This document shows positions 1 to 10,520 of a stretch of 64,000 nucleotides of DNA, piece after piece. Source of the DNA: Notolepis coatsorum (Eukaryota > Chordata > Actinopteri > Aulopiformes > Paralepididae); assembly GCA_963971535.1 (NCBI GenBank), contig OZ020589.1, positions 79,654,911-79,718,910 of the forward strand. Reading direction: 5' to 3'. Every line of letters starts with the position of its first letter. The stretch's first letter is position 1. The translations under genes and the position numbers were made by a program. Below the pieces are notes generated by a model. That model ran no database searches. It saw nothing but the letters and a program-made list of their open reading frames with translations, and was not told where the DNA came from.

Positions 1-397
1 GGTTTTTTCAACCTGCAACTTGTTCTTGTCAGAGACCAGCATGGCTGAGTCGTCCGCAAACAGGAACAAGTTGCAGTCACAGGCTGACGACATGTCATTT
101 GCATAAATTAGGAAGAGTAGCGGTCCTAGTATGCTTCCTTGTGGAACACCACAGCTCACTGTGAGGGGGGGGGATAGAGTATACCGTTTACCTCTACCAT
201 CTGTTCTCTCCCCTCCAGGTAGGATTGCATCCAGCTCACTGATAAGCTATCAAAATCAATTGCTTTTAGCTTGTCAATCAGAATGGAGTGATTGACAGTA
301 TCGAAGGCCTTTTGTAGGTCCAGCATGACCATGCCGCAGTATTTGCCTGCGTCCACCTCTTGTTTGATGTGGTCGTTCAAATAGAGGAGGCATGTGT
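1..397 (-). mobile_element. Non-LTR retrotransposon reverse transcriptase fragment, frameshifted
   Basis: On the minus strand two adjoining frames encode the palm of a non-LTR reverse transcriptase: first LDLQKAFDTVNHSIL, then CGVPQGSILGPLLF and FADDSAM, where the aspartate pair of FADD is the catalytic centre. The frame changes at a run of nine G (165-173), which fits a slippage indel. The piece is cut at the window edge and stops at the minisatellite that begins near 399, so it is a dead fragment. It may belong to the same family as the relics at 3015-3838, 10245-10520 and 52690-57085, but no shared stretch is present to prove that. The clade is not resolved. Confidence 0.8.
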
Positions 398-398
398 C

Positions 399-1635
399 AG
401 GGAGCAGCTAGATATATAGCTTAGCACAAGGGCTGGAAGCAGTAGGGAGCAGCTAGCTATATAGCTTAGCACAAGGGCTGGAAGCAGTAGGGAGCAGCTA
501 GCTATATAGCTTAGCACAAGGGCTGGAAGCAGTATAGGGACCAGCTAGCCTGCTTAGCACAAGGGCTGGAAGCAGTAGGGAGCAGCTAGCTATAGCTTAG
601 CACAAGGGCTGGAAGCAGTATAGGGACCAGCTAGCATATAGCTTAGCATAAGGGCTGGAAGCAGTAGGGAGCAGCTAGCTATAGCTTAGCACAAGGGCTG
701 GAAGCAGTATAGGGACCAGCTAGCTATAGCTTAGCACAAGGGCTGGAAGCAGTATAGGGACCAGCTAGCCTATAGCTTAGCATAAGGGCTGGAAGCAGTA
801 GGGAGCAGCTAGCTATAGCTTAGCACAAGGGCTGGAAGCAGTATAGGGACCAGCTAGCCTGCTTAGCACAAGGGCTGGAAGCAGTAGGGAGCAGCTAGCT
901 ATAGCTTAGCACAAGGGCTGGAAGCAGTATAGGGACCAGCTAGCATATAGCTTAGCATAAGGGCTGGAAGCAGTAGGGAGCAGCTAGCTATAGCTTAGCA
1001 CAAGGGCTGGAAGCAGTATAGGGACCAGCTAGCTATAGCTTAGCACAAGGGCTGGAAGCAGTAGGGAGCAGCTAGCTATAGCTTAGCACAAGGGCTGGAA
1101 GCAGTATAGGGACCAGCTAGCCTATAGCTTAGCACAAGGGCTGGAAGCAGTATAGGGACCAGCTAGCCTGCTTAGCACAAGGGCTGGAAGCAGTAGGGAG
1201 CAGCTAGCTATAGCTTAGCACAAGGGCTGGAAGCAGTATAGGGACCAGCTAGCCTATAGCTTAGCATAAGGGCTGGAAGCAGTAGGGAGCAGCTAGCTAT
1301 AGCTTAGCACAAGGGCTGGAAGCAGTATAGGGACCAGCTAGCCTATAGCTTAGCACAAGGGCTGGAAGCAGTAGGGAGCAGCTAGCTATAGCTTAGCACA
1401 AGGGCTGGAAGCAGTATAGGGACCAGCTAGCCTATAGCTTAGCATAAGGGCTGGAAGCAGTAGGGAGCAGCTAGCTATAGCTTAGCACAAGGGCTGGAAG
1501 CAGTATAGGGACCAGCTAGCCTGCTTAGCACAAGGGCTGGAAGCAGTAGGGAGCAGCTAGCTATAGCTTAGCACAAGGGCTGGAAGCAGTATAGGGACCA
1601 GCTAGCCTATAGCTTAGCATAAGGGCTGGAAGCAG
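399..1635. repeat. Minisatellite, about 43-46 bp units in a partly dimeric order
   Basis: About 28 copies of a unit containing AGCTTAGCACAAGGGCTGGA. Two unit types are seen: one starts GGGAGCAGCTAGCTATAG, the other TATAGGGACCAGCTAGC. For long stretches they alternate, giving a dimer near 88-90 bp, with extra variants carrying CTGCTTAGC or CATAAGGG. There is no coding signal. The array directly follows the reverse transcriptase relic. Confidence 0.95.
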
Positions 1636-2411
1636 CTCAGTAGCTAACATAACAACTGTGGTTAAGGCCTTTATTAACCAGCAGCTCAGTAGCTAACATA
1701 ACAACACTGTGGTTAAGGCCTTTAAATAGCTGCACTCATAGGAGCCTGCATGTTGATGTAGCCTCATAAAGCTAACATTATAGCTGCACTCATAGGATGT
1801 TGATGTAGCCTCATAAAGCTGCATATGCTGCACTCATAGGAGCGTGTTGATGTAGCCTCATAAAGCTAACAAGAGTATATGTAATACTGTGGTTATGGCC
1901 TCTATAGTTAGCAGCTCATAGCTAACATAATACTGTGGTTAAGGCCTGCAGCAGCTCAGTAGCTAACATAACAACACTGTAGTTAAGGCCTTTAACCAGC
2001 AGCTCAGTAGCTAACATAACAACTGTGGTTAAGGCCTTTAAATAGCTGCACTCATAGAAGCCTGCATGTTGATGTAGCCTCATAAAGCTAACATTATAGC
2101 TGCACTCATAGGATGTTGATGTAGCCTCATAAAGCTGCATATGCTGCACTCATAGGAGCGTGTTGATGTAGCCTCATAAAGCTAACAAGAGTATATGTAA
2201 TACTGTGGTTATGGCCTCTATAGTTAGCAGCTCATAGCTAACATAATACTGTGGTTAAGGCCTGCAGCAGCTCAGTAGCTAACATAACAACACTGTAGTT
2301 AAGGCCTTTAACCAGCAGCTCAGTAGCTAACATAACAACTGTGGTTAAGGCCTTTAACCTGTGGTTAAGGCCTTTAACCGCAGCTCAGTACGCTAACATA
2401 ACAATACTGGT
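1636..2411. repeat. Higher-order tandem repeat, about 316 bp period
   Basis: A compound unit is present about twice and partially a third time: the segment beginning GCTGCACTCATAGGAGCCTG near 1729 recurs near 2045. Inside it are shorter repeats of CTCAGTAGCTAACATAAC and TGTGGTTAAGGCCTTTAA and of TGTTGATGTAGCCTCATAAA. The junction with the previous array shares the word AGCAGCTCAGTAGC. No gene is seen. Confidence 0.9.
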
Positions 2412-2504
2412 TACTGATTTATTATTTACATTGAAAAGATACAGAGATAATTTGTTAAAGCTGGACCAGCACACTACACCTAGGTTAGTAAACCTAGGCC
2501 CCAG

Positions 2505-2900
2505 ATTCAGATTCAGATTCAGATTCCTTTATTTAGCCATTTGTGTAAAACATAATTGTTGCAGCAATACAGTGTATGCATTTCCTTTCTTTTTTCACAG
2601 AAAACAACACCAACACAGACAAGAAACGAAACAGTGCAGTGGGGGATTAATCAATAAATACATTATATAAAGTGAAGAGTGCAGGGATCCAGTACGGACT
2701 AGTGCAGTGCAGTCAGTGTCATTGTGCCAGTGTCACTTGGGGGCAGAGGGGGGGGTACCGAGGGGGGGGGGGGGACCTGAGGCATTGATCAGCCTGGCGG
2801 CTGAGGGGAAGAAGCTCAGTCTGTGTCGAGCTTTCACAGCCTTTGGGATCCTCAGCCTTCTCCCAGAGGGGAGCAGGGTGAAGAGGCTGTGACCCTCTGC
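2505..2900 (+). repeat. Dispersed repeat resembling a fish non-LTR 3' region
   Basis: It starts with three GATTCA words and CCTTTATTTAGCC, and continues with GGCTGAGGGGAAGAAGCTCAG and a closing TCTCCCAGAGGGGAGCAGGG. This kind of text is typical of the untranslated ends of teleost LINE-related repeats, from memory of the family rather than any search. Short G runs (2748-2774) are prone to slippage. The open frames here are not convincing genes. Confidence 0.35.
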
Positions 2901-3014
2901 TAAAGCTCCACTCCTGCACTAAAGTCGGGGATTCAGTTGGACTCAGATCTGCTGCGTTCCCCCCTACCTGGTGACAGTGTACATCTCATAAAGTAGGGAT
3001 AATCCACCCTGCTA

Positions 3015-3838
3015 CACAAACATCTCAAAACAAACTGGTCAGACTACTGCTTGACCTTACTTCTAGAACCCACCTCGCCCCCGCCCACGTGACAACCTAG
3101 GATGGCTTAGAGTAGACGACAGAGTACAGCAACTTGCAATGGGCCTGTCTACAAGATACATACACGACCAAGGTATATGTGTACAGGTCAAAATACTTCC
3201 CAAAGGTCAGTGAATACCACGACCACAACACCATGGGAGCTCCACAAATCATGTTAAACCCAGATTCGGCTCAAACAGGGACTAAACACGTTTTGCAATT
3301 ATGCCACATCAATGTGGAACGCCCTACCCAAAGATGTAAAGGAATGTGAATCACTACCCACTTTCAAAACACTCTCAAAGAACACCTACGGGAGACTGCA
3401 ATTCGAAACTGGCCCCTGTAAATGTCCTAACCCAACCCCCTCCAATGTACAGTAAAGTACCAAACATGGTTTTGTCAATATTCCAATGTACAGTTGTGCT
3501 TGTGCAGTTGTACAGTGTGCCCCCCCCCACCCCTCCTACCCCCCCCACCTATAATGTACGGTTCTACGTCAAATATATACTCTCTTTTCTAGACTCTTTT
3601 TGTATCACAAACAGTAGGCCTACTGTATTTGCAAATCTGGTATGTCATAAATGTATAGAAGTGTCTATCTGTATGTCACATGTCATGTTATGATGAATTG
3701 AAAATGGGGGTCCCTGATGTAAACAAGACGAACGTCTTTCTCTGGTCTGCATGCCCTTAACAATTGTATGTATTGAGCTGTACTGTATTGTACCCATTCT
3801 GCAATCTGTTAACAAAGTTTTCAATCAATCAATCAAAA
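3015..3838 (+). mobile_element. 3' end of a non-LTR retrotransposon with (CAAT)n tail
   Basis: Decayed coding text (QNKLVRLLLDL, then a frameshifted downstream stretch with KVYVYRSKYFPK) matches the better copy at 52,690-53,040 and 56,981-57,085. It is followed by a 3' untranslated part and the tail TCAATCAATCAATCAAAA at 3820-3838. The same 3' end occurs inverted at 9580-9712 and 46,918-47,018, so the family tail is confirmed within the window. Several frame changes make it inactive. Confidence 0.75.
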
Positions 3839-4065
3839 CCGTGGTCAGTCTGTGCGGAGAAACAAGGATAGCATGGTTGCCAGATCGGATTAACAATATC
3901 CGAACCGCCCATTGTTATCAAAGGTTTGTCAGATTAAGGCTGACTCTCAAATCTGGCAACACTGATGCGTTGCATTGTGGGGGATCCCGGTTTGAAATTT
4001 GAATTGAACCGCGCTACAGACAGAGCCTGCACGTCGTGAGCAACGGAATTGCATCTTCTCCTCAG
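3839..4065 (+). other. Possible untranslated first exon ending in a splice donor
   Basis: Unique-looking sequence lies between a LINE tail and a minisatellite. It ends TCTCCTCAG followed by GTAATT at 4066, a fair donor site. Donor- and acceptor-flanked blocks follow at 4768-4830, 4956-5002 and 5235-5359. I infer a possible first exon of a transcript. There is no clear TATA box and no start codon that would continue into the later blocks. Confidence 0.25.
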
Positions 4066-4202
4066 GTAATTGTGCAACACATATCTTTTATTATTTATAA
4101 GTAATGCGTGCCGCTGATATAAATGAGTGCTGTTTAGTCTGTGTTTTCAGTGACTACTGTAACGTTATTAGCTCGATATTATTAAACTGGCGGGATCTGT
4201 AA

Positions 4203-4605
4203 AATACCAGAGCTGCTAACTGGCTAACGGTATGACTAGCTAACGTTGTATACTGTACCCGGAGCTGCTAACGTTATGACTATGACAGCTAACTTTTGGT
4301 ACCTACTGTACCAGGAGCTGCTAACTGGCTAACGTTATGAGAGCTAACGTTGGGGTACATATATACTGTACCCGGAGCTGCTAACGTTATGACTATGAGA
4401 GCTAACTTTTGGTACCTACTGTACCAGGAGCTGCTAACTGGCTAACGTTATGAGAGCTAACGTTGGGGTACATACTGTACACGGAGCTGCTAACGTTATG
4501 ACTATGAGAGATAACTTTTGGTACCTATACTGTACCAGGAGCTGCTAACGTTATGAGAGCTAACGTTGGGGTACATACTGTACCCGGAGCTGCTAACTGG
4601 CTATC
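4203..4605. repeat. Tandem repeat, about 111-115 bp unit, GAGCTGCTAAC words
   Basis: Three to four copies of a compound unit: GGAGCTGCTAACTGGCTAAC followed by GTTATGAGAGCTAACGTTGG, then GTACATACTGTACCCGGAGC and a second half with CTTTTGGTACCTACTGTACC. Half-units begin near 4261, 4313, 4372, 4428, 4483 and 4540. It contains the GCTAAC word shared by many other arrays in this window. Confidence 0.85.
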
Positions 4606-4767
4606 ATTCAGGTGGGGCTTATAGTGTGAAAAGTATGCTAACCCTACTGTCATGCACTAATAAACTAACCTACACTGTAACACGCAACACTTTGATGAAT
4701 ATTGTTACTCAGCTGATAGAGTTGTAATAAAATATATAATTTCATTGTTGCAAATATACTGTTACAG

Positions 4768-5002
4768 TGCTGGATCTCATCAATGAGATGAACGCAGAAG
4801 ACGGCTCAAGAACAACTACTTCAAGTGGTCGTAAGTGATGTATACATTTTTTTTATTGTGTGTGTGACTGACTGTATATATAATATATACTTTTTAATCT
4901 GGGACATCATTTTCAAAGAGTCATCCTGTAATGCCTTCTCTCTCTCTCTCCCAAGACGGTCAAGATCTACCAAGTCTTCAAGATCTTCAAGTGGTCATGC
5001 TT
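4768..5002 (+). other. Two exon-like blocks (4768-4830, 4956-5002), tandemly related
   Basis: The first block follows TTACAG and ends before GTAAGTGATG; it reads LDLINEMNAEDGSRTTTSSG in one open frame. The second follows a CT-rich tract ending CCAAG and also ends before GTAAGTGATG; one frame reads RSRSTKSSRSSSGHA. The ends of both blocks (TCAAGTGGTC) and the starts of both following introns are near copies, so one arose by duplication of the other. Joining them does not keep the serine/arginine-rich frame, so a protein-coding role is unproven. They could be exons of a decayed gene or of a non-coding transcript. Confidence 0.35.
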
Positions 5003-5111
5003 GTAAGTGATGTATACAATGTTTTATTGTGTGTGTGACTGTGTATATATATACTTTTCAATCTGGGACTTTCATTTCAACAGCTGGAAAGGGTCATCCT
5101 GTGTTGATGGA

Positions 5112-6142
5112 TGCTACTGTATATTATGTAGATGTGCATGACATGGACTAAATTAGAGGTCCTAGATATGCAAAATAATATTGAGAATCACTGGCCTTAG
5201 ACTATCTACTAACGTATTCTCGCTCTCTCTCTAGGTTCATGGCCACTAATGACTTCAGACCTTCAGAAGGACAGTATGCTGGATGAGGAAGGTCTTGGCC
5301 ATGCTGCAATGGCTCCTAGAAGACAAGAACGGAGAGGTGCTGGACCTGGCTGTCAAATGGTTTGTAATGCTACAGTATATTATGTAGATGTGCATGACAT
5401 GGACTAAATTAGAGGTCCTAGATATGCAAAATAATATTGAGAATCACTGGCCTTAGACTATCTACTAACGTATTCTCGCTCTCTCTCTAGGTTCATGGCC
5501 ACTAATGACTTCAGACCTTCAGAAGGACAGTATGCTGGATGAGGAAGGTCTTGGCCATGCTGCGATGGCTCCTAGAAGACAAGAACGGAGAGGTGCTGGA
5601 CCTGGCTGTCAAATGGTTTGTAATGCTACAGTATATTATGTAGATGTGCATGACATGGACTAAATTAGAGGTCCTAGATATGCAAAATAATATTGAGAAT
5701 CACTGGCCTTAGACTATCTACTAACGTATTCTCGCTCTCTCTCTAGGTTCATGGCCACTAATGACTTCAGACCTTCAGAAGGACAGTATGCTGGATGAGG
5801 AAGGTCTTGGCCATGCTGCGATGGCTCCTAGAAGACAAGAACGGAGAGGTGCTGGACCTGGCTGTCAAATGGTTTGTAATGCTACAGTATATTATGTAGA
5901 TGTGCATGACATGGACTAAATTAGAGGTCCTAGATATGCAAAATAATATTGAGAATCACTGGCCTTAGACTATCTACTAACGCATTCTCGCTCTCTCTCT
6001 AGGTTCATGGCCACTAATGACTTCAGACCTTCAGAAGGACAGTATGCAGGATGAGGAAGGTCTTGGCCATGCTGCGATGGCTCCTAGAGGACAAGAACGG
6101 AGGTGCAGGACCTGGCTGTCAAATGGTTTGTAATGCTACAGT
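5112..6142 (+). repeat. 256-bp tandem repeat, four copies, each with an exon-like block
   Basis: Acceptor-like CTCTCTCTCTAG sites sit at exactly 256-bp spacing, with the following base at 5235, 5491, 5747 and 6003. After each comes a 125-bp block ending before GTTTGTAATG. One frame is open through each block (SWPLMTSDLQKDSMLDEEG, then APRRQERRGAGPGCQM). In the last copy GAGGACAAGAACGGAGGTG is a shortened variant. A block length of 125 is not a multiple of three, so splicing all copies together would break the frame. Copies differ by only a few bases, so the amplification looks recent. Confidence 0.85.
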
Positions 6143-6174
6143 ATAAATTATTGTATTACATCACGCTCACCATC

Positions 6175-6595
6175 AATGACTCCACCATCACCCCTCCCCC
6201 CTAGTCCGCAACCTCTGTGTCATCCTCGACCCCACCCTCTCATTTGACCCCATGTCCGCTCCATTGTCAAAACTTCATATTTTCACCTCCGCAACATTGC
6301 CAAAATCCGTCACTGCCTCTACCCCCTGCTGCTGAATCCCTCATACACGCCTTCATCTTTTCCCTCCTGGACTACTGTAACTCCCTCCTCACTGGCATCA
6401 CCTCCCGCTCCCTTCATAAACTGCAGATGGTCCAAAACTCAGTTGCCCGCCTCCTCACTAACACCCGGTCCCGCGAACACATCACTCCTGTCCTCCACTC
6501 CCTCCACTGGCTCCCGATCAAGGAACGCATTAACTTCAAAACACTACTCCTCACCTTCAAAGCCATCCATAGCCTGGCCTCACCCTGGTCTTAAA
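6175..6595 (+). mobile_element. L2/CR1-type LINE fragment (C-terminal part of ORF2)
   Basis: The plus strand encodes, with frame changes, the region after the reverse transcriptase palm of L2-like elements: VRNLCVILDPTLSFD, then LDYCNSLLTGITSRSLHKLQ, VQNSVARLLTNTRSREHITP and LHWLPIKERINFK. This order is the same as in the longer L2 copy at 47,805-49,395. It ends abruptly at the minisatellite near 6600. It is truncated at both ends and inactive. Confidence 0.85.
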
Positions 6596-6599
6596 CTTT

Positions 6600-7446
6600 T
6601 TACACCAAGAGAACGGTGGGGAGAGAATATATACATATGATGGGGAGAGAATATATACATACAGTGGGGAGGAGACTGTACATTAGGAGGGGGTGGGTGG
6701 GTGGGAGAGAAATATACATATAATAGACAGTCTCCTCCCCACCGTATGTATATATTCTCTCCCCACCATATGTATATTTCTCTCCCACCCACCCACCCCC
6801 TCCTAATGTACAGTCTCCTCCCCACCGTATGTATATATTCTCTCCCCACCATATGTATATATTCTCTCCCCACCATATGTATATTTCTCTCCCACCCCCT
6901 CCTAATGTACAGTCTTCTCCCCACCGTATGTATATATTCTCTCCCCACCATATGTATATTTCTCTCCCACCCACCCACCCCCTCCTAATGTACAGTCTCC
7001 TCCCCACCGTATGTATATATTCTCTCCCCACCATATGTATATATTCTCTCCCCACCATATGTATATTTCTCTCCCACCCCCTCGTAATGTACAGTCTCCT
7101 CCCCACCGTATGTATATATTCTCTCCCACCCCCTCCTAATGTACAGTCTCCTCCCCACCGTATGTATATTCTCTCCCCACCATATGTATATTTCTCTCCC
7201 ACCCCCTCCTAATATACAGTCTCCTCCCCACCGTATGTATATATTCTCTCCCCACCGTATGTATATTTCTCTCCCACCCACCCCCCCCTAATGTACAGTC
7301 TCCTCCCCACCGTATGTATATATTTTCTCCCACCCCCTCCTAATGTACAGTCTCCTCCCCACCGTATGTATATATTCTCTCCCCACCGTATGTATATTTC
7401 TCTCCCACCCACCCCCTCCTAATGTACAGTCTCCTCCCCACCGTAT
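6600..7446. repeat. Minisatellite of CTCCCCACCGTATGTATAT type, with internal inversion
   Basis: Units of CTAATGTACAGTCTCCTCCC followed by ACCGTATGTATATATTCTCT and CCCACCATATGTATATTTCT and a CCCACCCACC spacer repeat at roughly 60-100 bp. From 6600 to about 6722 the unit lies in reverse complement (GGTGGGGAGAGAATATATAC), then switches to forward. The array resumes at 8184-8233 after an inserted hAT-type element. Long frames on both strands here are by-products of the repeat. Single dispersed units occur at 10,189-10,236 (reverse) and 11,294-11,360. Confidence 0.92.
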
Positions 7447-8183
7447 TAGGGGTGGGAATCACCAGTTTCATCATGATACGATATGATATCGATTCTTTGG
7501 ACAACGATACGATATTTGCCGATATCACAAAGTCTCTCACGATACAATACGATACGATTAGATTCAGGTGCCTGCGATCGATATGAGATGATATCATATG
7601 CCCATTTAACACAATCGGTAACATTTAGATCAACAAAAAAAAGGTAATGAAAATATCATTTGACATTTGTATTTTTGAGCTCTTCCAGACATTTAAAGGA
7701 AAATCAATCTATTGTTTTTAATACAAATAGACCTCCTGTTCACTGTAAAGTGCCACGTTTTTATATATTGAGCTTTAAACTTTAAGCTACATTTTTTGGA
7801 ACTCAAAACTCACAACCTCCCTCTCCCAAACCGTTCCTACAACAATTTGTTGATGTTGCATGATCATGTATAGGCCTACATTTATTATGTATTATATTGT
7901 TTATGTTTAAATAACATTTAAACATCAAACTCCTCTGACCTCATCTTGTCTTTCCAAAGACGCGCGCACACACACACACACACAGAAAGGGAGAATGCTA
8001 TGCTGTAACATCTACACACACGGAGCTACTGCTGTTGTTCTTGGGCAGATATGAGACTCGCCACAGGATTTTCAAAATAAGAGTATCGATATGAATCGAT
8101 CTTATTACATCGCATCGATCCGATTCGATTGTTGATAATTACATCGATGTATCGATCTGGATCGATGTATCGTCCCACCCCTA
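7447..8183. mobile_element. Non-autonomous hAT-type element with 8-bp target duplication
   Basis: Terminal inverted repeats TAGGGGTGGGA at the left and TCCCACCCCTA at the right bound a 737-bp AT-rich element. The 8 bp CACCGTAT lie on both sides (7439-7446 and 8184-8191), as expected for hAT transposition. Subterminal parts are full of GATACGATA/ATCGAT words that can pair. There is no transposase frame. An internal stretch (CTCTTCCAGACATTTAAA ... CTCCCTCTCCCAAACCGTTC) recurs inside the 53,041-56,972 hAT element. It sits inside the CTCCCCACCGTATG minisatellite. Confidence 0.9.
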
Positions 8184-8233
8184 CACCGTATGTATATTCT
8201 CTCCCCAACGTATGTATATATACCGCCATCTTT

Positions 8234-9579
8234 CTCCCGGGTTGGTGTGATCACATGACTGACAAAGCCGTGCAGTGATGGGCCAGAAGTCAATTCGATT
8301 GCATCCAGGCTCGATTGCTTATCCTGTCTGGGTAGCCCGGATGATGGTTTTTTACATCGAATTTTATACACCGCAATTATGCATCGAATGCATCAATCAA
8401 TCAAGACCCGCGTCGCAGGCACTGCATTCCGTTCTCAGAATGGATTTGAGAGAGATCATCAGCAGGCTATATATGATATTCAGACTCTAGATCTATTTGC
8501 AGAGCCAGATGAGATGAGGCAACCTGTGCGATTGGCTCTTGACAACTAATTTTGCACGTACTGTATAGGCTACAGACAGTATGTGTGTATGTGCGCACTG
8601 CGGGAGGTGGCCAGAAGCGCGCAACTAGCCAACTACTATTATTACTACTATATTAATACAGTTTTATCCATGGCAAAGCGCTCCAGCGCTTGAATACGGC
8701 CGGGGGATCCGCTCTATACAATGCAGACCCACGGCTCTCGTATTATAATGAGCCCGCGAGGCGTGTTATTATTAGAGTTAATAATATTGTATATTGTTTC
8801 CACTGCCTTTTTATTCTATTTTTACTTCTCCACTGTACTATAACTATGTCTTCTACTACCTGTACCTCCCCTCCCCCCGGCCCTCCCCATGCTGCTGAAT
8901 TTATATTATTTTATGAATACAACGTTTAATGTTCGCTAACGTAGAGAAACGTCAGACGTAATTCGAGATACGTCAGACGTACTTCGAGATACTTCCGTAC
9001 TTTCCGCCAATCAGCGCATTGCCCTGTCACAGGAGTAATAGTCCTGTGGCAGGGCGGAAGTTCCAATCTGGACCGAGGCTCCGAGTCTGCAGCTGGACCC
9101 TATTGGATCTCGCTGTACAGCGTTATTGAGATCAATATTGAATTTTTTCGCCATGGCATTCAAAATTCATATATACACCCATGGCCGCCTAGTTATAGTT
9201 GAAAGTGGGGGTGCAAGATTCTTTTTTATTCTTTTTTTTTTATTTTATTTTTTTTACATTTAATGAACACCTGTATGTGCAATTTCCTGCAATATAGAGC
9301 CTTCAATCTTGACCAAAATAAAGCTGCTCTTTTCACTATAAAACTCAGTTTATATTGCAGTATGATAGCTATAATAATAATAACTTCACTGCGAGGGCTC
9401 TTTTAGCTAACGCTAGCTAGGCACGTATGATAGCCAATTACTATTATAATAATAATAATAATAACTTTCCCATCCTCCCAAAGCCCCTCCGGCCCCGTTC
9501 ACATCCGCAGCGGCAGTACCAACAACAACAACAATTAATTGACGCTATCAATAGCCCCAGTGAGCGAGGCGGCTGGCTG
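8234..9579. other. Non-coding stretch, no gene recognised
   Basis: Mixed AT-rich sequence with no supportable gene. It contains a short hairpin at 9021-9055 (GCCCTGTCACAGGA and TCCTGTGGCAGGGC, one mismatch, 7-base loop) in a GC-richer patch, a T-rich run near 9221-9256 and a (TAA)n microsatellite near 9450-9475. The words CTGCAGCTGGACCCTATTGG near 9091 also occur in the hAT element near 21,161, suggesting shared repeat origin. Confidence 0.5.
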
Positions 9580-9712
9580 AATGAATGAATGAAAACTTTA
9601 TTTAACAGATTGCAGAATGGGTACAATACAGTACGGCTCAATACACACAATTGTTAAGGTGATGCAGACCAGAGAAAGACGTTTGTCTTGTTTACATCAG
9701 TGTCCATACTAG
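9580..9712 (-). mobile_element. Non-LTR retrotransposon 3' tail, minus strand
   Basis: Read on the minus strand this is the same 3' end as at 3710-3838: GTAAACAAGACAAACGTCTT, then TGCAATCTGTTAAATAAAG and the tail (TTCA)n. It is cut at about 9712, where unrelated sequence starts. It may be the displaced end of the coding fragment at 10,245-10,520 on the same strand. Confidence 0.7.
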
Positions 9713-9870
9713 CCCCTTTCGTGACTGTGCTGCACCGAGTGAATCCACAGTCACTTGCTCCTCAATGGGAAACCAACCTAGATTTACCCTGAAGGACTGG
9801 TTCTGGCCGAACCGTTCGTTATACAAGTATCACAGAGACATTACAAATGTGCTCACAGTTGCACGAGGGT

Positions 9871-10014
9871 TTCGGACAGAGATACGGGATGGTGCGCAGG
9901 CGCTGTGATCACCCAACGGCGGAAATAATGCCGCTTTGAGCAGTTTATAAAAAAATATTAAAAATATTTATTAGCAACGCCGAGCTTTCAAACCATCCCG
10001 TATCTCTGTCCGAA
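9871..10014. repeat. Perfect 23-bp inverted repeat around a 98-bp spacer
   Basis: TTCGGACAGAGATACGGGAT plus GGT at 9871-9893 is exactly complementary to 9992-10014. The spacer holds a GC-rich half and an AT-rich half. It could be the core of a small foldback element or MITE. No target duplication could be recognised. Confidence 0.85.
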
Positions 10015-10244
10015 CATATACAGAAATAAATACAGTAAAAACATACATGACATCATGACATTTATGGCATAGGGACATACATGACATACAGGTATATACT
10101 GTAGTACTGTTACATTTGTGACATATACGATATGCAAATAATATACAGTACTGTTACCCAGAGATCCTAACAGAAAATATTATATATATATGATGGGGAT
10201 GAGACTGTACATTAGGAGGAGGGGGGGGGGGGGGTGGACATTTA

Positions 10245-10520
10245 CGGTGGCCAGTTTCGAATTGCAGTCTCCCGTAGGTGCTCTTTAAGAGCGGTTTTGA
10301 ATGTGGGCAGGGGTAAAGTGGGTTTTAGGAGTGAGGTTAAGCAGTAGTCTGACCAGTTTGTTTTGTGATGTTTGTAATCTTGTTTTTAGTGCCTTTGAGG
10401 TGCTTTGGTACCATGAGGTGCAGGCATAGTCGTAGTACCCTTGAATGAGTACTGAGAGTACCCATGATTTTTGCCATTTTGTTATCGTGAAATTGGTATT
10501 AAATTTAATTCTGATTGGCA
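10245..10520 (-). mobile_element. Non-LTR retrotransposon coding fragment, minus strand
   Basis: The minus strand reads LIQGYYDYACTSWYQSTSK, then TRLQTSQNKLVRLLLNLTPK, nearly identical to the copy at 52,790-52,980. This is the region downstream of the reverse transcriptase palm. The protein frame breaks after HFTPAHIQN. Between it and the 3' tail at 9580-9712 lie about 530 bp of unrelated sequence, including the 23-bp inverted repeat and a minisatellite unit. Confidence 0.75.

Noticed and set aside
6580..7624. Many overlapping frames on both strands with repeated REYIHTVGRRLYIRRG or SPHRMYIFSPHH text
   Set aside because: Pure minisatellite translation in several frames, with no unique protein part.
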